DNA from: Niastella sp.
GTDB lineage: Bacteria > Bacteroidota > Bacteroidia > Chitinophagales > Chitinophagaceae
Length of the DNA stretch: 6,440 nt
Assembly (NCBI GenBank): GCA_021154515.1
Contig: JAJKIL010000416.1
Span: forward strand, 1 to 6,440
Reading direction: 5' to 3'
Shown here: positions 1 through 6,440 of the stretch, piece by piece
How the letters are laid out: every line of letters starts with the position of its first letter
Position numbering within the stretch: the stretch's first letter is position 1
Notes under the pieces: generated by a model
Told to the model about the DNA's origin: nothing
Databases searched by the model: none
Seen by the model: the letters and a program-made list of their open reading frames with translations, nothing else
Program-made: the position numbers and the translations under genes

Positions 1-66
1 ATAAATAAGGTATATTTTTAAAGGTCATGCTTTCGATTATTGAACGATTTTCCTACTTCTCACATC
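1..66. other. Downstream flank of susD, no gene seen
   Basis: These 66 bp after the susD stop contain no hairpin followed by a T-run on the minus strand and no supported coding region. The coding strand ends at the window edge with ccttatttat, which resembles the context just before the susC start (cttatttATG). The next gene of an operon could begin just outside, but this cannot be tested here. Confidence 0.4.
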
Positions 67-1947
67 CTAATTATACCCAGGATTCTGAATTAACTTCAAA
101 TTGGTATTCATCTCATCCTGGGCTATCGGCCGGTAATACATTTTATCATCCCATTTCCTGTCTTCATGCGAATTCACTTCCAACGGGGTGTAAGTGTAAT
201 TGTATCTTGTTTCATCGTGTTTGTAAGGCGATGAGGGGGTAGCGCCTGCTTTCAGGGTGCCTACCACATCAATATATACCAGCTTTCTGCCCAGGGTGGC
301 AGGGGCAATCATCCAACGGCGGCAATCATGATAACGCTGATCCTCATAGGCCAGTTCAACCCTTCGTTCATTACGATACCGTTGTTTCAATGCCGCCCCG
401 GTTTCAGTAATTGCCGGCATACCTGCCCGGTAACGGATCTTATTTAACCAGGTTCTTGCTTCATTGTCTTCGCCCAGCTCTATACAGGCTTCAATATAAT
501 TCATGACCACTTCGGTATACCGGAAGAAAGGCCAGGGTATGGTTTGGCGGGTGGTATTGTCAACCAGATCGGGATCGGGATCAGTAAACTTGCGAACATA
601 GTACCCCGTCCAGCTGCCATTCCAGTTTTCAATAGAACTGGAGCGGGTATCGAGGCCGGGCAAAAACACGCCCCCGCCCTGATCGTACTTACCGGTTTGT
701 ATCTGGTTGGCAGGGTCAACATTGCCCGAGATCTTATCACGCGGTTTCCAGTCGGCGCCATCATACAGGATGGAGGCATAAAAACGGGGATCGCGATTGA
801 CGTATGGTTGCGCTTTTTGCGCAGGGTTGCTCCAGCTGAATTTGGTGCCATCCATCATTTCATAATCATCAACCAGCTCCTGTACCGGCGTATTACCGGC
901 CCAGTTATGATATCCATTCGGTCCATTGGCCAGGCCAACATACATGCCGGCGTATTCATCCTTATTGATCGTCCAGTAACGGCCAAACAGGATCTCGCTT
1001 TCAGCGGTTTTATCTACATCCGGTCCTTTGCTGCCGCCACCCATGGCCAGGGAAACGTAATTCTTTTTGCCATCAGCAGCCGATGCCGGGGCTGTTAGGT
1101 TTAATTTATATCCTCTTAAGGGAGCTGCATCCATCAGGGCTTTAGCGGCGCTTTTGGCGGCTGTCCACCTGGCTATGCGGTCACCACTCAAATAACCCAG
1201 AAATTCCGGATGCGCATAACCGCTGATCAAGGCTGATCTTGATTTGGCAGTGGGCATATCGTGCAGATCGCTGGCTGCGTATAGCAATACGCGTGCTTTC
1301 AATGCCATTGCGGCCAGATCGGTGGCTCTTCCTGCTGACAATGTTTTTCCTTTCAATAATAAAATGGCGCTGTCACATTCCTTAAGTACAAAATTCACGC
1401 ATTCTTCCCAGGTATTTCGGGTTACGGTATAATCTTCTTTAAGGCCATAAGACCTGTCCACAATAGGCACACCGCCGTAATAACGGATCAACTGATGATA
1501 ATAAAAGGCCCGCATAAAATGCGATTCGCCCTGTAGCCGGTCATTGAGTGCTTTATCGTCAAACGTAGCTGTGCGCAAATTCTCCAGCGCCAGGTTGGCC
1601 TGTCTTATCATGGCATACATATCCGTATTGCTGCCATCTTTGCCCCAGCGATAATTCACATTCACCCAGCCGATGTTAGAGGGGTTTAAGGTGCCTTCGT
1701 TTACGATATTAATACCCCGTCCCGGATGGGTAAAAACAGCTTCATCAGAAAGCGCCGCCAGCATTTGTTCATCAAAACCGCCTTGTCCCAGGCCGGAATA
1801 GATCCCGGTTACAAATGCTTCCGCCAGCGCCCCATCTTTCCAGGTATCTGTTGATTGTACTTTATCGAGTGGTTTGGTATTTAGGAAATCTCGTTTGCAG
1901 GCTCCCGCGATCACCAGGAGCAGAACACAAAACAGTATCTTTTTCAT
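67..1947 (-). CDS. SusD/RagB-family surface nutrient-binding lipoprotein
   Basis: Outer-membrane lipoprotein that forms the lid on the SusC-like barrel and binds the ligand at the cell surface. The 626-residue product starts with a type II signal peptide: hydrophobic 4-16, then Cys17 in the lipobox AGAC, followed by KRD, a charged start compatible with surface export in Bacteroidota. SusD-family landmarks appear in order: GESHFMRAFYYHQL with YYGGVPI (140-162), the TPR-rich N-terminal part around 205-275, TPVQELVDDYEMMDG (353-367), RYTEVVMNYIEACIEL (476-491), LNKIRYRAGMP (501-511), NERRVELAYEDQRYHDCRRW (526-545), and the C-terminal end YYRPIAQDEMNTN...QNPGY. The length is within the usual range. 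The ATG at 1947 lies 18 bp after the susC stop, so the two are surely co-transcribed. The stop is TAG at 69-67. The upstream sequence is an A-rich run without a Shine-Dalgarno. The family call is secure; the ligand is unknown because no enzyme genes accompany the pair here. Confidence 0.97.
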   Translation of the reverse strand: MKKILFCVLLLVIAGACKRDFLNTKPLDKVQSTDTWKDGALAEAFVTGIYSGLGQGGFDEQMLAALSDEAVFTHPGRGINIVNEGTLNPSNIGWVNVNYRWGKDGSNTDMYAMIRQANLALENLRTATFDDKALNDRLQGESHFMRAFYYHQLIRYYGGVPIVDRSYGLKEDYTVTRNTWEECVNFVLKECDSAILLLKGKTLSAGRATDLAAMALKARVLLYAASDLHDMPTAKSRSALISGYAHPEFLGYLSGDRIARWTAAKSAAKALMDAAPLRGYKLNLTAPASAADGKKNYVSLAMGGGSKGPDVDKTAESEILFGRYWTINKDEYAGMYVGLANGPNGYHNWAGNTPVQELVDDYEMMDGTKFSWSNPAQKAQPYVNRDPRFYASILYDGADWKPRDKISGNVDPANQIQTGKYDQGGGVFLPGLDTRSSSIENWNGSWTGYYVRKFTDPDPDLVDNTTRQTIPWPFFRYTEVVMNYIEACIELGEDNEARTWLNKIRYRAGMPAITETGAALKQRYRNERRVELAYEDQRYHDCRRWMIAPATLGRKLVYIDVVGTLKAGATPSSPYKHDETRYNYTYTPLEVNSHEDRKWDDKMYYRPIAQDEMNTNLKLIQNPGYN

Positions 1948-1965
1948 CTACTAATTTTTTTATTG
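1948..1965 (-). promoter_or_regulatory. susC-susD junction, A-rich translation initiation region
   Basis: The 18-nt spacer reads on the coding strand as caat, a run of seven A, then ttagtag directly before the susD ATG. There is no GGAGG-like element; an A/T-rich, unstructured leader is the normal Bacteroidota initiation context. The spacing leaves no room for a separate promoter, so susD is translated from the susC transcript. Confidence 0.6.
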
Positions 1966-4900
1966 TTAGAATGATATTCTGGCGCCCACATTCAGGATCC
2001 TTGATTGTGGATAATACTGTCCATTGCCGCTGGTTGATTCGGGATCATAGATCTTCATTTTATCCAGCGTAACCAGGTTAATACCACTTACATATAATCG
2101 AAGATTGCTTACGCCTGCCTGCTGACCAATTTTGGCAGGCAGGTTGTAGCCGAATTCTATATTCTTTAACCGCAGGTAATTGCTGCTCCTTAACCAATAC
2201 GTATTGATGCCAAAAGAGCCGCCATTAAAATAGGTATTACCGCGGTTGGCCAATCGGGGATCGGAGCTGCTGGGATGTTCTACCGTCCAGCGATGATCGT
2301 AAGAGTATTGAAGGAAGTTACCAATGGTGCCCGATTCGGTACCAAAGAACAACAAACCACCAGTGGCGCCCTGAAATAAAATGCTGCAGTCAAAATCTTT
2401 GTATTGCAGGTTAAAGTTTACGCCACCGGTAAACCAGGGATCGCGGTTTTTCTCCAACCGCACGCGGTCATCTGCATCTATTTTACCGTCGCCGCTTACG
2501 TCCCTTATTTTCATGTCACCGGGCAATAATTTATTCGTAGCCGCGCTATAATCAATCGTATTCTTGTTGATATCGTCCTGGTCAACAAACACGCCATCGT
2601 ATTCATACACCAGGAAGGCAGCGCCATCGGTGCCGAAGGTATGTCCCTTTGAATATTGATAGGGTTTTAAGCCAGGAGTTTCCGGCAGGTTGATCACTTT
2701 ATTTTTTGCATAGCCGCCATTTACGCTTACCCCAAAACGAAGATCGCCGAAGTTGTCATTATACCCTACAGTAAATTCAAAACCTTTGTTCCGTACTTTG
2801 CCCAGGTTTTCGGGTGGCAGGGTAATGCCGGCGGAGGCAGGCACTACAGCAGAGTTCTGCATCAATATTTTTGTGCGGATATTATTGAACACATCAAATT
2901 CAAAGGTAAGCCGGCTGTTTAATGCAGAACCTTCCAGTCCCACGTTTGAATTGTTGGCCACTTCCCAGGTGTAACCCGGATTGGGCACGCCGGTCTCTGT
3001 AAGCGTTTTTACCACATTCCCACCTACGATGTAAGAATTGAATCCATAGGTTGATAAATACCGATACTCCTGCAACACATTATTAAAAAGAATGTTGTCG
3101 TTCCCCATTTGTCCCCAGGAAGCACGTAGTTTTAAATTGTTGATGAAGGTTACCGGTTTAAAGAATTTTTCTTCAGACAAACGCCAGCCGAGCAGAATGC
3201 CCGGGAAGAAACCGAAACGATCGTTTTCGGGGAACATATAAGAACCATCATAGCGCCACAGGAACTCGGCCATGTATTTTTCCTGGTAGTTATAATTTAC
3301 CCGGCCAAAATAACTTAACCGCGCCCGATCGTAGGCACTGCCCGTATTATCTTTCTGGGCATCGCCGCCGGCAAACAACTGGTCAAGCGCTGTAGAGATA
3401 TAATTACGGCGAAATGCATTGAAGGTTTGGTTATTGATAGTTTCGCGGGTAACAGCCGCCATTACATTCACCGTATGAGGCCCGACTGTTTTATCGTAAC
3501 TGATAAAACCACTCAGGTTGATGTTCAGCTGGTCTTCCTGCGATTCAGTAAGGCGGGGATCATTAAAAGTTGAACGCACCGATTTGGTCAACTTCGGTGT
3601 AACGCCGTCGGATTCGTAACTCACTTTATCCCAGAAATACAGGTACCAGGGAGTTTCCCACCGTTTGGTTCGCTTGAAATATTTATCGAGGGCGGCAAAA
3701 CCGGATATTTTCAACCCTTCTACAAATGGCACCTGCAGGTCAATTCTTCCGTTGGTTTGAAAATAATCACGCCGGTCTTTATCGTAACCAGTTTGGTTGG
3801 TAGTGATCACGATCGGGTTTTGACCGTTTTCTATATCAGGCCCGGGCAATCCATTGGGCCATACTTCCTGCTCGGTGGGTTTACCGCGCATCAACATCCG
3901 AAATATGGGTTGTGCGCCAACCGTTGGGAAAAAGCGATATTCTTCCCGGGCCGTTAAACCAAGATTGGTGGTTAAGTATTTATTCACTTTGGCATCAACA
4001 TTCAGGCGCATATCGTATTGCTTATACCCGGTTGCAGAATTTTTATAATACCCATCCTGGTTTTCATAACCCAGGGAGGCCAGGTATTTTACATTATCAG
4101 AACCACCAGACATTTGCACGTTATGGCTCGATTGCGGGGACCATTTCTTAAGTGTGGTTCCGTACCAATCCGTATTAGGGTGTCCCCAGGGATCAGAACC
4201 ATCTTTGAATTTTGTAATGTCGGTGGGTGAATAAATAGCATCTACTTTCACGCCATTATCAGTACGGGTATAGGTGCCATTTTGGTTAAAAGCATTCCAG
4301 CCTGCAGTCCATTGGTCAGCCGGCAAACCATCGAATAACGTAAGCTCGTTAATGATGGTGGCATATTCTACTGCATCAGACATCTCCGGAATGCGGGTAG
4401 GCTGGGCCCAGCCCTGATTGAAGGCATACGACAATTGCGGCTTACCGGTTTTGCCGCGTTTGGTAGTAATGAGTATAACGCCGTTAGCAGCGCGCGAACC
4501 ATAAATGGCTGCTGCTGCATCTTTCAGCACCGACATACTTTCTATGTCTTGCGGATTCAAACGTTCCAACCCGCCAGCCCTGTCGGGCACGCCATCAATA
4601 ACAATGAGGGCGCCGCTGTTATTAGGCGTATTGGAACCACGAATGCGGATGGTAGAACCATCATACCCGGGCTCACCGCTCGATTGTATGGCAGTAACAC
4701 CTGGTAACCGGCCCGCCAGTGCGTTGGATAAATTCACGGAAGGCGATTTCGCCAGTTCTGTGCCCTTTACCTGGGCTACAGCGCCTGTTACGGTTACTTT
4801 CTTTTGGGTGCCATAACCAACCACTACAATGTCACTTAATTGACCGGAAGCGCCAGCTGCCATAACAATGGCCAGCGATGTTTTTCCGGCAATATTTACC

Positions 4901-5502
4901 TCCTGGGTTTGAAAACCTACAGATGACACCACCAGTATCGTTTTACCTTCCGGAACGGTAATGGTAAAACTGCCATTCGCATCTGTATTAGTTCCGGTAG
5001 CAGTGCCTTTCACCACAATGCTTACTCCTGGCAGGGGATTGCCTTTATCATCTGTTACCTGGCCTTTAATTTCCTGTATGGTTACCGCTGATAGCTGAAC
5101 TGCTAATTCATTGGTGTTGGGTGTATAGTTAAACGTATTCGGTTCTGCTTTGAATAAAATGATCCGGTCCTTAATTAATTTAAAGGTGATCCCAAATGGC
5201 GAGAGCAGTTCAGCCAATACTTCGCCCAGCTTTTTCTGACTGGCTTTAATAGAAACCTTGCGGCCGGCTTCTATGGTTTTTGAACTGTACACAATACGCG
5301 CGCCGGTTTGATTTTGCAGCAGGTTGAAGACATCTTTTAATTGTCCTTTTTCAACAGATACCGATACTATTTTGTCAAGGACGCCCTGTGCTTCTGCATT
5401 GTTATAATACGCATAAGAACCGAGGTAAACAACGAGGAGGGCCTGAATAAAACCTACCCTCATGGCAATAGAAATGATTGTAACCAATCGTTGATGTTTC
5501 AT
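1966..5502 (-). CDS. SusC/RagA-family TonB-dependent outer membrane receptor with N-terminal STN domain
   Basis: Outer membrane active transporter that, with the SusD-like protein encoded next, imports a surface-captured ligand using energy from TonB-ExbBD. The 1178 residues are long for a SusC because of a signalling extension. Order seen: signal peptide 1-38 with likely cleavage AEA|Q; STN domain about 43-118; CarboxypepD_reg-like domain about 145-215 (IKGQVTDDKGNPLPGVSIVVKG); SusC signature and probable TonB-box region 222-233 (IVVVGYGTQ); plug about 235-350 with IRIRG, VIDGVP and KDAAAAIYGSRAANGVI; then the beta-barrel, ending GARISF with the terminal Phe typical of barrel assembly signals. 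Residues 1001-1012 form an EF-hand-like acidic loop. The ATG at 5502 gives a normal signal peptide; Met14 (codon at 5463) is a possible alternative. No Shine-Dalgarno is visible. The STN domain together with the upstream fecR implies sigma/anti-sigma control. The substrate is not evident. No frameshift or missing block was seen. Confidence 0.97.
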   Translation of the reverse strand: MKHQRLVTIISIAMRVGFIQALLVVYLGSYAYYNNAEAQGVLDKIVSVSVEKGQLKDVFNLLQNQTGARIVYSSKTIEAGRKVSIKASQKKLGEVLAELLSPFGITFKLIKDRIILFKAEPNTFNYTPNTNELAVQLSAVTIQEIKGQVTDDKGNPLPGVSIVVKGTATGTNTDANGSFTITVPEGKTILVVSSVGFQTQEVNIAGKTSLAIVMAAGASGQLSDIVVVGYGTQKKVTVTGAVAQVKGTELAKSPSVNLSNALAGRLPGVTAIQSSGEPGYDGSTIRIRGSNTPNNSGALIVIDGVPDRAGGLERLNPQDIESMSVLKDAAAAIYGSRAANGVILITTKRGKTGKPQLSYAFNQGWAQPTRIPEMSDAVEYATIINELTLFDGLPADQWTAGWNAFNQNGTYTRTDNGVKVDAIYSPTDITKFKDGSDPWGHPNTDWYGTTLKKWSPQSSHNVQMSGGSDNVKYLASLGYENQDGYYKNSATGYKQYDMRLNVDAKVNKYLTTNLGLTAREEYRFFPTVGAQPIFRMLMRGKPTEQEVWPNGLPGPDIENGQNPIVITTNQTGYDKDRRDYFQTNGRIDLQVPFVEGLKISGFAALDKYFKRTKRWETPWYLYFWDKVSYESDGVTPKLTKSVRSTFNDPRLTESQEDQLNINLSGFISYDKTVGPHTVNVMAAVTRETINNQTFNAFRRNYISTALDQLFAGGDAQKDNTGSAYDRARLSYFGRVNYNYQEKYMAEFLWRYDGSYMFPENDRFGFFPGILLGWRLSEEKFFKPVTFINNLKLRASWGQMGNDNILFNNVLQEYRYLSTYGFNSYIVGGNVVKTLTETGVPNPGYTWEVANNSNVGLEGSALNSRLTFEFDVFNNIRTKILMQNSAVVPASAGITLPPENLGKVRNKGFEFTVGYNDNFGDLRFGVSVNGGYAKNKVINLPETPGLKPYQYSKGHTFGTDGAAFLVYEYDGVFVDQDDINKNTIDYSAATNKLLPGDMKIRDVSGDGKIDADDRVRLEKNRDPWFTGGVNFNLQYKDFDCSILFQGATGGLLFFGTESGTIGNFLQYSYDHRWTVEHPSSSDPRLANRGNTYFNGGSFGINTYWLRSSNYLRLKNIEFGYNLPAKIGQQAGVSNLRLYVSGINLVTLDKMKIYDPESTSGNGQYYPQSRILNVGARISF

Positions 5503-5513
5503 AAATAAGATTG

Positions 5514-5555
5514 ATGTAAATGGTCAATGGTAAGTGGTCAATCGTGAATGGTCAA
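5514..5555. repeat. Degenerate 7-bp tandem repeat, six units, in susC leader
   Basis: On the plus strand the units are atgtaaa, tggtcaa, tggtaag, tggtcaa, tcgtgaa, tggtcaa, all in strict 7-bp register. The octamer tggtcaat recurs at 5521, 5535 and 5549, exactly 14 bp apart, with a more variable heptad between copies. On the susC coding strand the unit reads TTGACCA or TTNACNA, and the array spans about -53 to -12 from the ATG. The first unit (5514-5520) is the most degenerate; 5521-5555 is the solid core. It may be a spreading short intergenic repeat, a set of protein-binding half-sites, or slippage-prone leader sequence. The sequence alone does not decide between these. Confidence 0.85.
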
Positions 5556-5602
5556 TAGGGATCCGTTTCCCCTTTTTGCAATGGAGATCAACGACCTTAT
5601 CG

Positions 5603-5628
5603 ATCATTCGTCAGTATGTATGAATGAT
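5603..5628. repeat. Inverted repeat, 7-bp arms with 12-nt spacer
   Basis: The plus strand has atcattc at 5603-5609 and its exact reverse complement gaatgat at 5622-5628, separated by 12 nt. It lies about 100-126 bp upstream of the susC start, in the middle of the presumed promoter region. It could be a dimer-binding operator or a weak hairpin in a long leader. There is no U-run after it on the coding strand, so it does not look like an intrinsic terminator. Arms of this length can occur by chance in a 233-bp gap. Confidence 0.4.
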
Positions 5629-5735
5629 AATGTCCGGGTGAGGGGCTATGTGATGTAAGTTTTTATTCTCATGATACAATCGTTTTGGATGTTTGAAAAT
5701 GGTTGGGTATTATAATGATGCTAATAACTTGCTGA

Positions 5736-6440
5736 TTAATCACAACCAGAGCCTTTGATGAGAATGCGGGTGCCGCGGATCTCATAGGTGGCGGCCACCG
5801 ATTCACAAATGATCTCCAGTTGGTCGTACAGATTTTGTCCTTTAATATCACCTGTAAAAAGACATTTCGCCAGGCTTTCATTTTCCATCACCATTTCAAT
5901 ATGATAAGCCTGCTCCAGGTAATTCAATACGCGGGCAATGGGCGCTTCATCAAAAACAAAATTCAGTTCCGTTATTTTTTCTTCGGCGTTCTTACTGGCT
6001 ATTACCGGCAATGGTATTTCCACCAGGGTTGTTCTGAAATGGTGATCGTTGGTGCTGTAGATCACCTTTTGATTGGGTTTTAATATCACCCCGCTCGATT
6101 CTTCATTCTTTCTTTCCTGCACGGTTTCCCGGCCGGCTTCATACACCGCAACCTTACCCGTTTGCACAGACACTTCCACATTCTTTGTTTGCGGGTTTGT
6201 TTTTACAAAAAAACTGGTGCCCAACACCTGGGTCACAATATTTTTACTGTATACATAGAAGGGCGATCTGGGGTTACGGGTCACTTTAAAAAAAGCATTT
6301 CCTTCCAGGTATACTTCCCGTTTAGGGCCTTCAAACTGATCGCGGTAGCGTACAATGGCTTTCTGTTCCAACCTCACCAGCGAGCCATCGGGTAAATGCA
6401 CCGTATCGGTAAAGATCTTATCATTCTTCACCTGGTGCAG
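5736..6440 (-). CDS. FecR-family anti-sigma factor, 5'-truncated by window edge
   Basis: This is the periplasmic part of a FecR-type transmembrane anti-sigma factor, which in this family holds an ECF sigma factor inactive until a TonB-dependent receptor signals. The frame is open to the window edge; 234 residues and a TAA stop are visible. A GTG at 6431 could be read as a start, but the frame continues upstream of it and the family has a cytoplasmic anti-sigma region and one membrane helix before this point, so I treat the gene as truncated with about 100 or more residues missing. Visible residues 12-102 fit the FecR domain (VHLPDGSLVRL, then REVYLEGNAFFKV, then VTQVLGTSFFVK, then VSVQTGKVAVYE). 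Visible residues 157-228 fit the Bacteroidota C-terminal domain DUF4974 (FDEAPIARVLNYLEQAY, then TGDI, ending RILIK). It is followed after 233 bp by the susC-like gene, its probable signalling partner. The cognate sigma gene would lie beyond 6440. The family call is firm; the partner assignment rests on synteny. Confidence 0.93.
   Translation of the reverse strand: MHQVKNDKIFTDTVHLPDGSLVRLEQKAIVRYRDQFEGPKREVYLEGNAFFKVTRNPRSPFYVYSKNIVTQVLGTSFFVKTNPQTKNVEVSVQTGKVAVYEAGRETVQERKNEESSGVILKPNQKVIYSTNDHHFRTTLVEIPLPVIASKNAEEKITELNFVFDEAPIARVLNYLEQAYHIEMVMENESLAKCLFTGDIKGQNLYDQLEIICESVAATYEIRGTRILIKGSGCD

Larger units (their letters stand above)
5503..5735 (-). promoter_or_regulatory. fecR-susC intergenic region, presumed susC promoter and leader
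   Basis: This 233-bp gap separates the fecR-like stop from the susC ATG and is the only place in the window long enough for a promoter driving susCD. Read on the coding (minus) strand I find no TTTG anywhere in it, so the usual Bacteroidota housekeeping pair (TTTG near -33 and TAnnTTTG near -7) is absent. That fits transcription by an ECF sigma factor freed from the upstream anti-sigma, as expected for this gene order, but I cannot point to the actual -35/-10 boxes. The gap also contains a heptad tandem array next to the start codon and an inverted repeat near its middle, listed separately. No convincing terminator follows fecR, so read-through into susC is possible. Confidence 0.55.

Noticed and set aside
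1..66. Possible intrinsic terminator after susD
   Set aside because: Only three-base complementary arms (tcg/cga) around 34-48 are visible, with no T-run after them on the minus strand.
501..851. 116-codon minus-strand frame overlapping susD in another frame
   Set aside because: It lies inside the SusD coding region, has low-complexity Pro/Ala/Ile composition and no initiation context. The SusD frame is uninterrupted here.
544..1098. 184-codon open frame on the plus strand inside the susD-like gene
   Set aside because: It is fully antisense to a gene with clear SusD motifs throughout, and its translation shows no recognisable domain. It is a shadow of the real reading frame.
3757..4816. Cluster of plus-strand open frames of 60-103 codons within the susC-like gene
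   Set aside because: They overlap one another in different frames and lie antisense to conserved plug and barrel sequence, so they are chance open frames.
5709..5716. attataat palindrome resembling an E. coli -10 box
   Set aside because: Bacteroidota housekeeping promoters do not use TATAAT, it lies only about 20 bp after the fecR stop, and no matching -35 element fits. It is probably just A/T-rich sequence.
6429..6431. GTG as the true start of the fecR-like gene
   Set aside because: The frame is open upstream to the edge, and starting here would leave a protein with only periplasmic domains and no membrane helix or anti-sigma region. Truncation by the window is the better reading.

Overview
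The window looks like chromosomal DNA of a Bacteroidota bacterium, probably a Chitinophagaceae or related soil/rhizosphere lineage. The evidence is a SusC-type TonB-dependent receptor with its SusD-type lipoprotein partner, a FecR-type anti-sigma factor with a Bacteroidota-type C-terminal domain (DUF4974), and start codons preceded by A/T-rich sequence rather than a Shine-Dalgarno. The family-level placement is an inference from overall look, not a measured assignment.

All three genes are on the minus strand, so the locus reads from high to low coordinates. (1) 6440-5736: the 3' two-thirds or so of a fecR-like anti-sigma factor gene, cut by the window edge. (2) 5735-5503: a 233-bp gap that must carry the susC promoter and leader. 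It holds a degenerate 7-bp tandem array just upstream of the susC start and a 7-bp-arm inverted repeat further up. (3) 5502-1966: a complete 1178-residue SusC-like receptor with an N-terminal STN signalling domain. (4) 1947-67: a complete 626-residue SusD-like surface lipoprotein, 18 bp after the susC stop. (5) 66-1: short downstream flank with no recognisable gene or terminator. The plus strand carries no credible gene.

The arrangement is that of a cell-surface-signalling nutrient uptake locus. SusD captures a ligand at the surface and SusC imports it using TonB energy. The STN domain of SusC is expected to signal through the periplasmic part of FecR, freeing an ECF sigma factor that should be encoded just beyond the right edge; that sigma factor would then raise susCD transcription. 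No degradative enzyme, transporter or other substrate clue is in the window, so the ligand (glycan, peptide or other) cannot be named.

I see no clearly new system here. The most useful observations are the heptad repeat in the susC leader, the lack of a housekeeping-type TTTG promoter element in the gap, and a by-eye alignment between the C-terminal domain of FecR and the STN domain of SusC.
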